This document shows positions 43,552 to 51,842 of a stretch of 64,000 nt of DNA, piece by piece. Numbering within the stretch: position 1 is the first letter of the stretch; every line of letters starts with the position of its first letter. The notes beneath the pieces are model-generated. The model did not search any database. It worked only from the letters and a program-made list of their open reading frames with translations, and was not told where the DNA came from. Position numbers and translations under genes: made by a program. Source of the DNA: an uncultured Clostridia bacterium (GTDB lineage: Bacteria; Bacillota; Clostridia; Oscillospirales; Acutalibacteraceae); contig CALEJF010000015.1 of assembly GCA_937898625.1 (NCBI GenBank), forward strand, positions 1-64,000, in the 5' to 3' direction.

Positions 43552-44043
43552 CTATTTGTGATAACGAAGTGAGCAAATATCGTCGCCCTTTGCAATACAT
43601 TTTGGCAAGTCAAGGACTGCACCATAGCACTCGCCTATTCCGTGGTCACCGCACATAGCAATATCGCAGAGTTTTGCGATTTCTTCGTCAGTACAACCAG
43701 CCTTTTGCCAAGCTTTTACAAGTGGACAGTAGTGAAAATCAATTGAAAGTTTATCATCTGTACTCTCAAGAATTTTCATTTCAAAAACAAGCTGTGCAGG
43801 TTTTGTAAAAAGAGTTTTACGAAGACCTACAAGGCTATCTGTTCCACCTTTTTTAACATGATTTGCACCGTGAGTAAGACCGCAACGCTTAATTGCTGCA
43901 CTACCAAAATCCCACCAATCAAGACCTCGCTTTCCTGCTTCGTCACAAAGGAGATAAAGCCAGAATGCACGATGCTCAAGTTGCTCACGAACTGCAGCAA
44001 TTATTGGATTTTTAATCTTCGCATCATTTTTTACGATACTCAT
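43552..44043 (-). CDS. L-2-amino-thiazoline-4-carboxylic acid hydrolase family protein
   Basis: A 163-residue protein matching the ATC-hydrolase-like family (PF14196) by FDFHYCPLVKAW and GIGECYGAVLDLP-like segments. In Pseudomonas the namesake AtcB opens the thiazoline ring to S-carbamyl cysteine; most Firmicute members are uncharacterised. Conserved Cys and His pairs (HYC, CGDHGIGEC) could bind metal. It is next to a tRNA gene and has no obvious pathway partners here. Confidence 0.78.
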   Translation of the reverse strand: MSIVKNDAKIKNPIIAAVREQLEHRAFWLYLLCDEAGKRGLDWWDFGSAAIKRCGLTHGANHVKKGGTDSLVGLRKTLFTKPAQLVFEMKILESTDDKLSIDFHYCPLVKAWQKAGCTDEEIAKLCDIAMCGDHGIGECYGAVLDLPKCIAKGDDICSLRYHK

Positions 44044-44068
44044 TTAATTCGCCTTCTCATTTAAATTT

Positions 44069-44160
44069 TGGCGGAGATGTGGGGATTTGAACCCCAGCGT
44101 TGCTATTCACAACCTACCGCATTTCGAGTGCGGACCCTTCAACCACTTGGGTACATCTCC
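44069..44160 (-). tRNA. tRNA-Ser (anticodon CGA)
   Basis: A 92-base minus-strand gene with acceptor GGAGATG/CATCTCC, discriminator G, encoded CCA, anticodon loop CTCGAAA (anticodon CGA, reads UCG) in a CCGCA/TGCGG stem, T-arm GGTTCAAATCC, and the long variable arm expected for serine. Confidence 0.96.
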
Positions 44161-44174
44161 TTATTTGCTTTTAT

Positions 44175-44203
44175 ATTTTATCATTGGAATTTTTCTTTGT
44201 CAA
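44175..44203 (-). promoter_or_regulatory. Promoter of the tRNA-Ser gene
   Basis: TTGACA (44198-44203), 17-base spacer, TAAAAT (44175-44180). Confidence 0.7.
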
Positions 44204-44275
44204 TAAGAGTGATAATTATGAGTTTATAATTGATATATCATAATGACAAACTAGCACAACACGATAATATTTTTC

Positions 44276-44303
44276 TTTACATTTTATGGTTATATGGTAT
44301 AAT
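44276..44303 (+). promoter_or_regulatory. Promoter of the Gfo/Idh/MocA gene
   Basis: TTTACA (44276-44281), 16-base spacer, TATAAT (44298-44303). Confidence 0.6.
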
Positions 44304-44339
44304 TCAAATAATAAATTATCCCACAAGGGAGAGATACTT

Positions 44340-45638
44340 ATGTCAAAACCTATTACTGCAATTATTGTCGGTGCAGGGCACAGAGCCCTCATATATTCAG
44401 AATTGGCAATCACAAACCCTGAACTTTTACAGATTGTTGGTGTTGCCGACCCGAACCCTGTAAGACGAGAAATGTGTATGAAAAAGTTTGGGTTCTCGGA
44501 AAATATGTGTTTTGAGACTGCACAGGAGTTAGCAAAACACGGAAAGCTTGCTGACACAATCATAAATGGTACTATGGACCATCAGCATTTAGAAACTTCT
44601 ATTCCCCTTTTAAACGCAGGATATGATATGCTTCTTGAAAAGCCATTTGCTGTCAACGAAGATGAAATGCGAGAACTTGTAGAATGTGCAAGAGTAAACA
44701 ATTCAAAGGTTATGATTTGTCATGTGCTTCGTTATACACCTTTCTACTATGGAATTAAAGAAAGAGTTGTGAGTGGTGAAATCGGCGATATTATCAATAT
44801 TCAAACACTTGAACATGTAAGTTATCATCACCTTTCAACATCTTACATCCGTGGCAAATGGGCAAATAGTAACGAATGTCATACATCAATGCTTTTGGCA
44901 AAATGTTGTCACGATATTGACATTATGATGTGGCTTATGAGCGAAACAAAGCCCATTACAATTTCAAGCTTTGGTGGTAAATATCAGTTTAAACCTGAAA
45001 ATGCACCTGAAAACGCAGGCGAAAGATGTTTAGTTGACTGTCCGTTGGTTGATGAGTGCAGATACTCTGCAAAACGACTTTACATAGACCAGCCTGAAAG
45101 ATGGGCATTTTATATCTGGGACAAACTTGAACACATTGAAAATCCAACCATTGAAGATAAAATAAATCTACTTAAAGGTGACTCACCTTACGGAAAATGC
45201 ATTTATAAATGTAACAACAATGTTGTAGACCATCAGTCCGTCCTTGTTAATTTCGCAAGTGGTGCAACAGGTACTCACAATATGGTTGGTGGCTCATCAA
45301 CACCCTTACGCAGAATTCATATTGTTGGTACAAAGGGTGAAATCTACGGTAATTTTGAGGAGTCAAAATTCTATGTTTCAAAGATTCATCCAACTACTAC
45401 TGACGAGAGAATTGTTGAAGAAGTTGACCTTAATGTTACGGGTGATATGGTCGGTGCATACGGCGGTCACGGTGGCGGTGATGAAAGACTTTCAGCAGAT
45501 TTCGTTTCATTTGTAAGAGGTGAAAAACCAAGCCTTGCTTGTACATCAATTTTCGACTCCGTTGCAGGTCATTTATGTGTTTACCTTGCGGACAAATCAA
45601 GAGAAAACGGCGGTATGCCACAGGAAGTTATTCTATAA
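44340..45638 (+). CDS. Gfo/Idh/MocA family oxidoreductase with a cysteine-rich insert
   Basis: NAD(P)-dependent sugar or inositol dehydrogenase of 432 residues. Rossmann start IIVGAGHRALIYSELA (8-23), LEKPFAV (about 98-104, catalytic Lys), and an active-site ALVxxHCHDIDIMMW-type segment (KCCHDIDIMMW). Unusual: residues ~240-310 form an insert with CLVDCPLVDEC and YGKCIYKC, a likely metal-binding knob. GGGAGAG six bases before the ATG at 44340. Substrate unknown. Monocistronic with a terminator. Confidence 0.9.
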   Translation: MSKPITAIIVGAGHRALIYSELAITNPELLQIVGVADPNPVRREMCMKKFGFSENMCFETAQELAKHGKLADTIINGTMDHQHLETSIPLLNAGYDMLLEKPFAVNEDEMRELVECARVNNSKVMICHVLRYTPFYYGIKERVVSGEIGDIINIQTLEHVSYHHLSTSYIRGKWANSNECHTSMLLAKCCHDIDIMMWLMSETKPITISSFGGKYQFKPENAPENAGERCLVDCPLVDECRYSAKRLYIDQPERWAFYIWDKLEHIENPTIEDKINLLKGDSPYGKCIYKCNNNVVDHQSVLVNFASGATGTHNMVGGSSTPLRRIHIVGTKGEIYGNFEESKFYVSKIHPTTTDERIVEEVDLNVTGDMVGAYGGHGGGDERLSADFVSFVRGEKPSLACTSIFDSVAGHLCVYLADKSRENGGMPQEVIL

Positions 45639-45651
45639 ATACCAAAAAATT

Positions 45652-45676
45652 AAGGCAGTCAATTGACTGCCTTTTT
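45652..45676 (+). terminator. Terminator of the oxidoreductase gene
   Basis: AAGGCAGTCAATTGACTGCC stem, then TTTTT. Confidence 0.85.
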
Positions 45677-45680
45677 AATG

Positions 45681-46010
45681 TTAATTTGTTAACCATACAT
45701 AAATACACATTACAAGTATTCCTATTCTTCTCACAATCCGAATTAGCCGAAAATCAATCTCAGGGCAATAAACAGATAACAATTGAAGAACTAAAGAAAT
45801 AAGAAGAACTAAACTTAATATGAGCGATAAAACAAATCTCTGTTTTGACATATTATTCTTCTTATAACTATAAAATGCAAAAATGGGACTTAATATAATG
45901 CTAATTAAAGCGATTGCTTTTCCCCACACAGTTGATAATGTAAATAACGAAAGCACCTGAAGTGAAGAAAAAACAACAAAAAGTATTTCAAACTTGTTAA
46001 TCTTTTTCAT
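45681..46010 (-). CDS. Hypothetical four-helix membrane protein
   Basis: A 109-residue protein of three to four hydrophobic helices (about 8-26, 32-47, 62-84, 91-107) joined by short basic loops (YSYKKNNMSKQRF). GAGTGAT precedes the ATG, and the gene has its own promoter. No family recognised. It is divergent from nothing obvious and sits between two terminators. Confidence 0.7.
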   Translation of the reverse strand: MKKINKFEILFVVFSSLQVLSLFTLSTVWGKAIALISIILSPIFAFYSYKKNNMSKQRFVLSLILSLVLLISLVLQLLSVYCPEIDFRLIRIVRRIGILVMCIYVWLTN

Positions 46011-46039
46011 ATTATCACTCTTTGTTTATTATCAACACA

Positions 46040-46068
46040 AATATAATATCACAATATCACTTTTTCAA
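46040..46068 (-). promoter_or_regulatory. Promoter of the four-helix membrane protein gene
   Basis: TTGAAA (46063-46068), 17-base spacer, TATATT (46040-46045). Confidence 0.6.
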
Positions 46069-46070
46069 TA

Positions 46071-46098
46071 AAAACGGGACGCTGTGGTCAGCGTTCCC
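46071..46098 (-). terminator. Terminator of upp
   Basis: GGGAACGCTG and CAGCGTCCC stem, then GTTTTTATT on the minus strand. Confidence 0.8.
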
Positions 46099-46122
46099 CA
46101 CGTTTTGTAATTATATAATTTT

Positions 46123-46749
46123 TTATTTTGTACCGAAAATTCTGTCACCTGCATCTCCAAGACCGGGAACGATGTATTTATGCTCGTTGAGTTTTTCATC
46201 AAGTGCTGCACAGTATACATCAACATCAGGATGTGCATCTGTAAGAGCCTGCAAGCCTTCAGGAGCAGCGATAATGCCCATAAACTTGATTGATTTTGGA
46301 TTGTACTCTTTAATCTGTGAGATTGCATCAATTGCTGAACCACCTGTTGCAAGCATTGGGTCAAGAACGATTACCTCACGCTCTTCAATATCTGAAGGAA
46401 GTTTGCAGTAATATGGTACCGGAAGAGCTGTTTTTTCATCTCTGTACATACCGATATGACCAACCTTTGCAGATGGAACAAGTGAAAGTACACCATCAAG
46501 CATACCTGTTCCTGCACGGAGAATTGGCACGAAAGCAAGTGTTTTACCTGAAATAACCTTTGTTTTTGCAATAGCAACCGGAGTTTCAACCTCAACCTCT
46601 GCAAGAGGAAGGTCGCGAGTTGCCTCATAACACATAAGAGTTGCAATTTCAGAAACAAGTGCTCTGAACTCTTTTGAGCCTGTGTTTTTATCTCTTAAAA
46701 GAGTGAGTTTATGCTGAATAAGTGGATGATTAGTAATTGTTACTGACAT
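46123..46749 (-). CDS. upp: Uracil phosphoribosyltransferase
   Basis: Pyrimidine salvage: uracil plus PRPP to UMP. The 208-residue protein has NHPLIQHKLTLLRD (7-20), FVPILRAGTGMLDG (about 72-85), the PRPP loop VLDPMLATGGSA (about 127-138), and the uracil-binding YIVPGLGDAGDR near the end. The ATG at 46749 has GGGGGA eight bases before it. It follows rpiB but has its own promoter. Confidence 0.97.
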   Translation of the reverse strand: MSVTITNHPLIQHKLTLLRDKNTGSKEFRALVSEIATLMCYEATRDLPLAEVEVETPVAIAKTKVISGKTLAFVPILRAGTGMLDGVLSLVPSAKVGHIGMYRDEKTALPVPYYCKLPSDIEEREVIVLDPMLATGGSAIDAISQIKEYNPKSIKFMGIIAAPEGLQALTDAHPDVDVYCAALDEKLNEHKYIVPGLGDAGDRIFGTK

Positions 46750-46791
46750 TTTATATTCCCCCAAATTTTCTTGGAATTTTTATCACAAATA

Positions 46792-46820
46792 ATTATATAC
46801 CTATATTCTTAATTTGGCAA
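46792..46820 (-). promoter_or_regulatory. Promoter of upp
   Basis: TTGCCA (46815-46820), 17-base spacer, TATAAT (46792-46797), between rpiB and upp. Confidence 0.65.
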
Positions 46821-46825
46821 GATTT

Positions 46826-47263
46826 TTATGAATTTTCTATCTCCATAATCTGGTCAATTCTTCTTTGATGACGCCCACCTTCAAATTCTGTATTGAGAAA
46901 AACATCAACAAGTTCCAAAGCAAGACCAACACCAACAACGCGACCACCCATACAAAGGGCATTTGCATCGTTATGCATACGAGTAAGCTTTGCACTGAAA
47001 TAATCTGAACAACAAGCAGCGCGAATTCCCTTTACTTTGTTAGCTGCCATTGATATACCAATACCTGTACCACAACAGAGAATTGCTTTTTCGCACTCAC
47101 CGTTTGTAACCTTTTCACATGTTGCTTTTGCAATTGGAGCATAGTCAATTGACTCTGCTGAATATGTGCCACAATCAATATACTCAACACCTTTTTCATC
47201 AAGGTGTTTTTTTATTGCCTCTTTTAATTCAAATCCACCGTGGTCTGCACCTAATGCTATCAT
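46826..47263 (-). CDS. rpiB: Ribose-5-phosphate isomerase B
   Basis: Interconverts ribose 5-phosphate and ribulose 5-phosphate. The 145-residue protein shows ALGADHGGFELK (2-13), CGTYSAESIDYAP, the catalytic-Cys loop LCCGTGIGISMAANK (about 62-76) and ARxHNDANALCMGGRVVG. It follows tsaB by 11 bases. Complements the arabinose pathway and pentose phosphate cycle in this window. Confidence 0.96.
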   Translation of the reverse strand: MIALGADHGGFELKEAIKKHLDEKGVEYIDCGTYSAESIDYAPIAKATCEKVTNGECEKAILCCGTGIGISMAANKVKGIRAACCSDYFSAKLTRMHNDANALCMGGRVVGVGLALELVDVFLNTEFEGGRHQRRIDQIMEIENS

Positions 47264-47274
47264 ATTAATTCTCC

Positions 47275-47973
47275 TTATTGTTTTAATGACTTTTTATTGT
47301 TTAGTTCTCTTTCTGCCTGAGGTAATCTCAAATAAAAAGGAACAAGATTTTCTGAATTTGTTGGCTCTGTACCATTTTCTATTTTGTTTTCTGCAACAAA
47401 ACCAATACTACTACCGTGAACATAGCGGATTTTTTCGTCTGCTATATCACAATTTTGGATAATTTCGTGAAGATTTTCATAACATAAAACTGAGCCGTCA
47501 CCAATGAATACAATTCTTTTATCGTATTGTTTAAGTTCTTCGCCTAATTCGTCAATTAAAACGGCTTTATCCTCACAAAGACGATTTCCCATATTGAAAA
47601 TGGCAGTATAAACCTGATTACAACGGGCATCCATAACCGCACAAGCAATTACATCTTCATTCTTCAAAGGCTCTGCAATTGCTTCAAGTGTTGAAATCGG
47701 AAGGCACTTTTTATTTAATGCATCTGCCATACCTTTAACTGATGCGATGCCAATTCTTACACCTGTAAATGAGCCAGGCCCGTGAGTAACAGCAAACAAG
47801 TCAATATCTTTAATTGATACACCGCTTTCTTTGATTGTTTTTTCAACTAAAGGCATTAAGGTCTGACTGTGAGTAAGTCCATTATTTATAAAGTTTTCTG
47901 CTAATACTTTTCCATTTTCAGTTATTGCAACGGATGCTGTAACAGATGAAGAATCAACTGATAAGATTTTCAT
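47275..47973 (-). CDS. tsaB: TsaB, tRNA t6A biosynthesis scaffold
   Basis: Partner of TsaD and TsaE in threonylcarbamoyl-adenosine synthesis at tRNA position 37. ASKHA-fold start ILSVDSSSVTASVAI (3-17), HGPGSFTGVRIGIASVKGMA (about 64-83) and a divergent C-terminus. 232 residues. It overlaps tsaE by four bases (ATGA), so the two are coupled. tsaD is not in this window. Confidence 0.95.
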   Translation of the reverse strand: MKILSVDSSSVTASVAITENGKVLAENFINNGLTHSQTLMPLVEKTIKESGVSIKDIDLFAVTHGPGSFTGVRIGIASVKGMADALNKKCLPISTLEAIAEPLKNEDVIACAVMDARCNQVYTAIFNMGNRLCEDKAVLIDELGEELKQYDKRIVFIGDGSVLCYENLHEIIQNCDIADEKIRYVHGSSIGFVAENKIENGTEPTNSENLVPFYLRLPQAERELNNKKSLKQ

Positions 47974-48398
47974 ATTTTCACGCCTCCGTCAATGGTAATT
48001 ATTCTTTGATTATCGGTTTCGCCACGCTGAATGGTGACTCTTATAGTATTATCAGGCAGAGCATTTTCAATATTTTCACTCCACTCAACTGCTAAAATGC
48101 CACCTGCTTCGTAAAAATCGAAAAATCCACTTGCGTAAAGGTCATCCCAACTCTCAACTCGGTACATATCGAAATGATATAAAGGTGGGTTTCCGCCGTA
48201 ATCATTTACGATTGCAAAAGTAGGACTACTGACTTCTTCATCAACTCCCAAAGCCTTTGCCATACCTCTTGTGAAAGCAGTTTTTCCCATTCCAAGGCCA
48301 CCATAAAAAGCAATTACAGTTCCACCTTTAAGAGTCTGTGCAAGTTTTTTACCTAATTCAATTGTATCTTCTGTACAGTTGGAAATAAATTTTTGCAT
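47970..48398 (-). CDS. tsaE: TsaE, t6A-complex ATPase
   Basis: A 142-residue P-loop ATPase that regulates the TsaB-TsaD complex. Walker A GGLGMGKTAFTRGMAKALG (about 34-52), SSPTFAIVNDY and FDMYRVES follow as usual. First gene of tsaE-tsaB-rpiB, with its own strong promoter. Confidence 0.95.
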   Translation of the reverse strand: MQKFISNCTEDTIELGKKLAQTLKGGTVIAFYGGLGMGKTAFTRGMAKALGVDEEVSSPTFAIVNDYGGNPPLYHFDMYRVESWDDLYASGFFDFYEAGGILAVEWSENIENALPDNTIRVTIQRGETDNQRIITIDGGVKI

Positions 48399-48428
48399 AA
48401 CTACACCATAATCATTATTATCTTGTTT

Positions 48429-48457
48429 ATTTTATCAAACATAGTGTTATTTGTCAA
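48429..48457 (-). promoter_or_regulatory. Promoter of the tsaE operon
   Basis: Perfect TTGACA (48452-48457), 17-base spacer, TAAAAT (48429-48434). Confidence 0.75.
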
Positions 48458-48519
48458 TTTGTATATAATCACAATAGGGTTAGAAAACTAAATTAACTTT
48501 TGAATTAATTATACAAGAT

Positions 48520-48550
48520 TTCCTGCATTTTTGCAGTGATTTTGCAGGAA
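48520..48550. other. Inverted repeat TTCCTGCA/TGCAGGAA upstream of gdhA
   Basis: Eight-base arms (48520-48527 and 48543-48550) with an inner CTGCA/TGCAG option, in the 303-base gap between tsaE and gdhA. Possible operator or alternating hairpin; nothing else is seen in this gap except the two promoters. Confidence 0.45.
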
Positions 48551-48642
48551 TTTATATCAAAAATGCAACTACGACCTTGTCTTATTGTCATTTTCACCAA
48601 ATTAAAGTGTTAAAATCTAACTATATTTTTAGATATTGATAA

Positions 48643-48671
48643 TTGAAAAAAATAATGTTTTTGTGTTATTA
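48643..48671 (+). promoter_or_regulatory. Probable promoter of gdhA
   Basis: TTGAAA (48643-48648), 17-base spacer, TTATTA (48666-48671), about 30 bases before the start codon. Confidence 0.5.
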
Positions 48672-48701
48672 TTTTTACCATCAAGACTAGGAGGTCTTTT
48701 T

Positions 48702-50048
48702 ATGAACAGCTATATTGAAAAAATTCTTAAAAGAGTAGAAGAGCGTGATGGAGATAAAAAAGAGTTTCTTCAGTGCGTGCGTGAGGTTTACGGCTCACTT
48801 GAAAAGGTTATTGATGCACATCCCGAATACGAAAAATATGATATCTTAGGCAGAATGGCTGAACCTGACAGAACAGTTCGTTTTAGAATTGCTTGGGTTG
48901 ACGACAATGGCCAGACTCAAGTTAACCGTGGTTGGCGTGTACAGTTTAACTCTGCTATCGGTCCTTATAAAGGTGGTCTTCGTTTCCACCCAAGCGTAAG
49001 TGCAAGTATCATCTATTTCCTTGGATTTGAACAGACCTTTAAAAACTCACTCACAGGTCTTCCTATGGGCGGTGCAAAGGGTGGTTCTGACTTTAACCCT
49101 GTTGGAAAAAGTGACGGCGAAATTATGAGATTCTGTCAAGCATTTATGACAGAGCTTCAGCGTCATATCGGTGATAGCATTGATGTTCCTGCCGGTGACA
49201 TCGGTGTTAGCGGCAAAGAAATCGGTTATCTTTTTGGTCAGTACAAGAGAATTGTTGGTGCGTTTGAAAATGGTGTTCTTACAGGTAAAGGCATCACATA
49301 CGGTGGCTCACTTGTTCGACCTGAAGCAACAGGTTATGGCGCGATTTACTATACAAATGAAGTTCTTGCTCACGAAGGCGAAAATATCAAGGGTAAGACA
49401 TTCGCTGTTTCAGGTTTCGGTAATGTAGCTTGGGGTGCAATCAAAAAGATTGCTGAACTCGGTGGTATTCCTCTTACACTCAGTGGTCCTGACGGATATG
49501 TTTACGATAAAGATGGTATTGTAACAGAAGAAAAAATTAATTATCTTCTTGAGATGCGTGCATCTGGTAGAGATAAGGCAAAGGATTATGCAGATAAATT
49601 TGGCGCAGAATTCTTCCCGGGTCAGAAACCTTGGGGTGTTAAAGTCGATATTGCTCTCCCCTGCGCTACTCAGAATGAAGTTACTCTTGATGAGGCAAAG
49701 AAAATCGTTGCAAATGGCACAAAATACTATATCGAGGTTGCTAATATGCCAACAACTGCAGAAGCTGTTGAATACTTCCTTGAAAATGGAGTAATCGTTG
49801 CACCTTCAAAGGCAGTTAATGCAGGTGGTGTTTGCGTATCAGGTCTTGAAATGAGCCAGAACAGTCAGCGTCTTGCTTGGACTGCAGAAAAGGTTGACGA
49901 AATGCTTAAAAACGCTATGAAGAATATCTATGATATTTCAGTTGATGCTGCAGAGCGTTATGGTATGGGTTACGACCTTATTGCAGGAGCAAATATTGCA
50001 GGTTTTGAAAAAGTTGCAGAAGCAATGATTGCTCAAGGCGTATATTAA
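48702..50048 (+). CDS. gdhA: NADP-type glutamate dehydrogenase
   Basis: Reductive amination of 2-oxoglutarate, the main ammonia assimilation enzyme in many gut Clostridia. The 448-residue hexameric-type protein has GPYKGGLRFHPSV (about 88-100), PMGGAKGGSDFNP with the catalytic Lys (about 123-135), and NAD(P)-fold FGNVAWGA. GGAGG lies eight bases before the ATG at 48702; the longer frame to 48636 has no ribosome site. Cofactor specificity is inferred from similarity, not proven. Confidence 0.96.
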   Translation: MNSYIEKILKRVEERDGDKKEFLQCVREVYGSLEKVIDAHPEYEKYDILGRMAEPDRTVRFRIAWVDDNGQTQVNRGWRVQFNSAIGPYKGGLRFHPSVSASIIYFLGFEQTFKNSLTGLPMGGAKGGSDFNPVGKSDGEIMRFCQAFMTELQRHIGDSIDVPAGDIGVSGKEIGYLFGQYKRIVGAFENGVLTGKGITYGGSLVRPEATGYGAIYYTNEVLAHEGENIKGKTFAVSGFGNVAWGAIKKIAELGGIPLTLSGPDGYVYDKDGIVTEEKINYLLEMRASGRDKAKDYADKFGAEFFPGQKPWGVKVDIALPCATQNEVTLDEAKKIVANGTKYYIEVANMPTTAEAVEYFLENGVIVAPSKAVNAGGVCVSGLEMSQNSQRLAWTAEKVDEMLKNAMKNIYDISVDAAERYGMGYDLIAGANIAGFEKVAEAMIAQGVY

Positions 50049-50074
50049 TCAAAGTATAAACTATATAACAACAC

Positions 50075-50112
50075 AACCCTCGTACAATATGTACACGGGG
50101 GTTAATTTTTTT
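50075..50112 (+). terminator. Terminator of gdhA
   Basis: AACCC…GTAC and GTAC…GGGTT stem with mismatches, then ATTTTTTTG. Confidence 0.8.
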
Positions 50113-50194
50113 GTGGTAAAATTTGCAATTCGTAATAAATAACTACTGTTTTAATGTCTCCTATCAAACATCTCTACAAACCACGGATATAATA

Positions 50195-50222
50195 TTGATT
50201 TTAAATTATTTAGTGTTATAAT
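50195..50222 (+). promoter_or_regulatory. Promoter of the GNAT-transporter operon
   Basis: TTGATT (50195-50200), 16-base spacer, TATAAT (50217-50222). Confidence 0.65.
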
Positions 50223-50243
50223 ATCTCAAAAGGTGGCAAAACA

Positions 50244-50699
50244 ATGGAGAATTATATAATTGAAAAGTTAAATATTAAAGATTACAAAAAATGCAATAAT
50301 ATCTGGAATATGAAAAATTGCAAATTCACTGATAAATTTAGAAAAGAAATTGAAGACGGTAATCGTACTGTTTTCATATATAAGATTAATGATGAATTTA
50401 TTGGTGAAATTGCTTATGTCTTTGATATGAACGACAGCGACTACACAATTCCAAACAGAAGAATTTATATTTCCCGACTCATTGTAAAAAAAGAATATCG
50501 AAATCAAGGAATTGGTGGAATTCTTATCGATTTCATTTTAGAAGAAATCAAGAAAATGGGATATAAAGAGGCTACAATCGGTGTTGATAAAGATAACTCA
50601 TCTGCTTTACATCTTTATCAGAAGAAAGGCTTTACTAATGTTCTTTTTGAAGGAAAAGACGAATACGGCGAATTTTACAAACTGATGAAAGAGATATAA
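50244..50699 (+). CDS. GNAT family N-acetyltransferase
   Basis: A 151-residue GCN5-type acetyltransferase with the acetyl-CoA loop EYRNQGIGGILIDFILEE (about 88-105; V/I-x-x-x-x-R-x-x-G-I-G), a preceding beta strand RIYISRLIVK, and HLYQKKGFTNV near 128-138. Substrate unknown. AAGGTGG lies seven bases before the ATG. It ends one base before the transporter start, so the two probably act together. Confidence 0.88.
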   Translation: MENYIIEKLNIKDYKKCNNIWNMKNCKFTDKFRKEIEDGNRTVFIYKINDEFIGEIAYVFDMNDSDYTIPNRRIYISRLIVKKEYRNQGIGGILIDFILEEIKKMGYKEATIGVDKDNSSALHLYQKKGFTNVLFEGKDEYGEFYKLMKEI

Positions 50700-50700
50700 T

Positions 50701-51807
50701 ATGGTTAAAATAAAAGAACTTATAAAAAATGAAATTGTATTGATATTGTCCTTTGTCCTGGCGGTTGTTTCTGCATTTTTTGTGACTCCAAACAAGGGAT
50801 ATTTAGATTATATTGATTTTCGCACTTTAGGACTATTATTCTGTCTTATGTCTGTAATTGCAGGACTTAATAATCTTGGAGTTTTCAAGTTAATTGCAGA
50901 AAAGATGCTTTCAAAAGTAAAAAGTATTACAGGTATTTCTCTAATTTTGAGTTTACTATGTTTCTTTTCATCAATGGTAATAACAAATGATGTTGCACTA
51001 ATTACTTTTATACCTTTTACTATTACAACATTAAAGTTATCAGGTAAAATGGATAAACTCATATGGATTGTAATAACTGAAACTATTGCAGCTAATCTAG
51101 GCAGTATGCTAACACCTATAGGCAATCCTCAGAATTTATACTTATTCTCCGCATTTAATATGAGCATAGGCGATTTTTTGACTACCATACTCCCCTATGC
51201 TATATTATCCCTGTTTCTTGTTGTAATGACTTGTTTAATTACAGGGAAGGGAAAAATTAATTCAGAGCAAATTGAAAACAAATACTGTTTTCCAAAACTA
51301 CTCATTGGTGTTTTCTTATCATTATTTATTCTCTCATTGCTGACTGTATTTCGTGTTATTCCATATGTTATAACCGTTATTATAACAATTATTACTCTGT
51401 TGGTTTTCGATAAAAAGACAATCTTAAAAATTGATTATAGTTTGCTTTTTACTTTTGTTTTCTTATTCATTTTCATTGGAAATCTTGGAGAAATAAAACC
51501 AATCAGTGACTTCTTAAAGAATATTGTAAATGGAAATGAAGTTATTGTTGGTATAGTTTCAAGTCAGGTATTTTCAAATGTACCTGCGGCAATTCTGCTT
51601 TCTAATTTTACTGAAAATGCAAAAGATTTACTAATTGGTGTGAACCTTGGTGGACTTGGCACATTAATCGCGTCAATGGCAAGTCTTATTTCATTTAAAT
51701 TTGTGGCTAAAGAAAAAGTCAGCACGGGGAAATACATACTGACTTTCACTTTTTTGAACATTATCTTTTTAATCTTTAATTTAGCGTTATGGTTAATAAT
51801 CAGATAA
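50701..51807 (+). CDS. ArsB/NhaD-CitM superfamily anion transporter
   Basis: About ten to eleven predicted helices, 368 residues, in the ion-transporter superfamily that includes SLC13, ArsB and CitMHS. The half repeats MVITNDVALITFIPF (about 92-106) and the signature SMLTPIGNPQNLYLF (about 136-150) and FSNVPAAILLSNF (about 291-303) are present. Substrate could be a dicarboxylate, arsenite or a cation; the sequence does not decide. Directly coupled to the GNAT gene. Confidence 0.83.
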   Translation: MVKIKELIKNEIVLILSFVLAVVSAFFVTPNKGYLDYIDFRTLGLLFCLMSVIAGLNNLGVFKLIAEKMLSKVKSITGISLILSLLCFFSSMVITNDVALITFIPFTITTLKLSGKMDKLIWIVITETIAANLGSMLTPIGNPQNLYLFSAFNMSIGDFLTTILPYAILSLFLVVMTCLITGKGKINSEQIENKYCFPKLLIGVFLSLFILSLLTVFRVIPYVITVIITIITLLVFDKKTILKIDYSLLFTFVFLFIFIGNLGEIKPISDFLKNIVNGNEVIVGIVSSQVFSNVPAAILLSNFTENAKDLLIGVNLGGLGTLIASMASLISFKFVAKEKVSTGKYILTFTFLNIIFLIFNLALWLIIR

Positions 51808-51809
51808 AA

Positions 51810-51842
51810 AATGGGTACTCAGACGAGTACCCATTAGTTTTA
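51810..51842. terminator. Bidirectional terminator
   Basis: AATGGGTACTC and GAGTACCCATT with a four-base loop, AT-rich tails on both sides. Confidence 0.8.
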
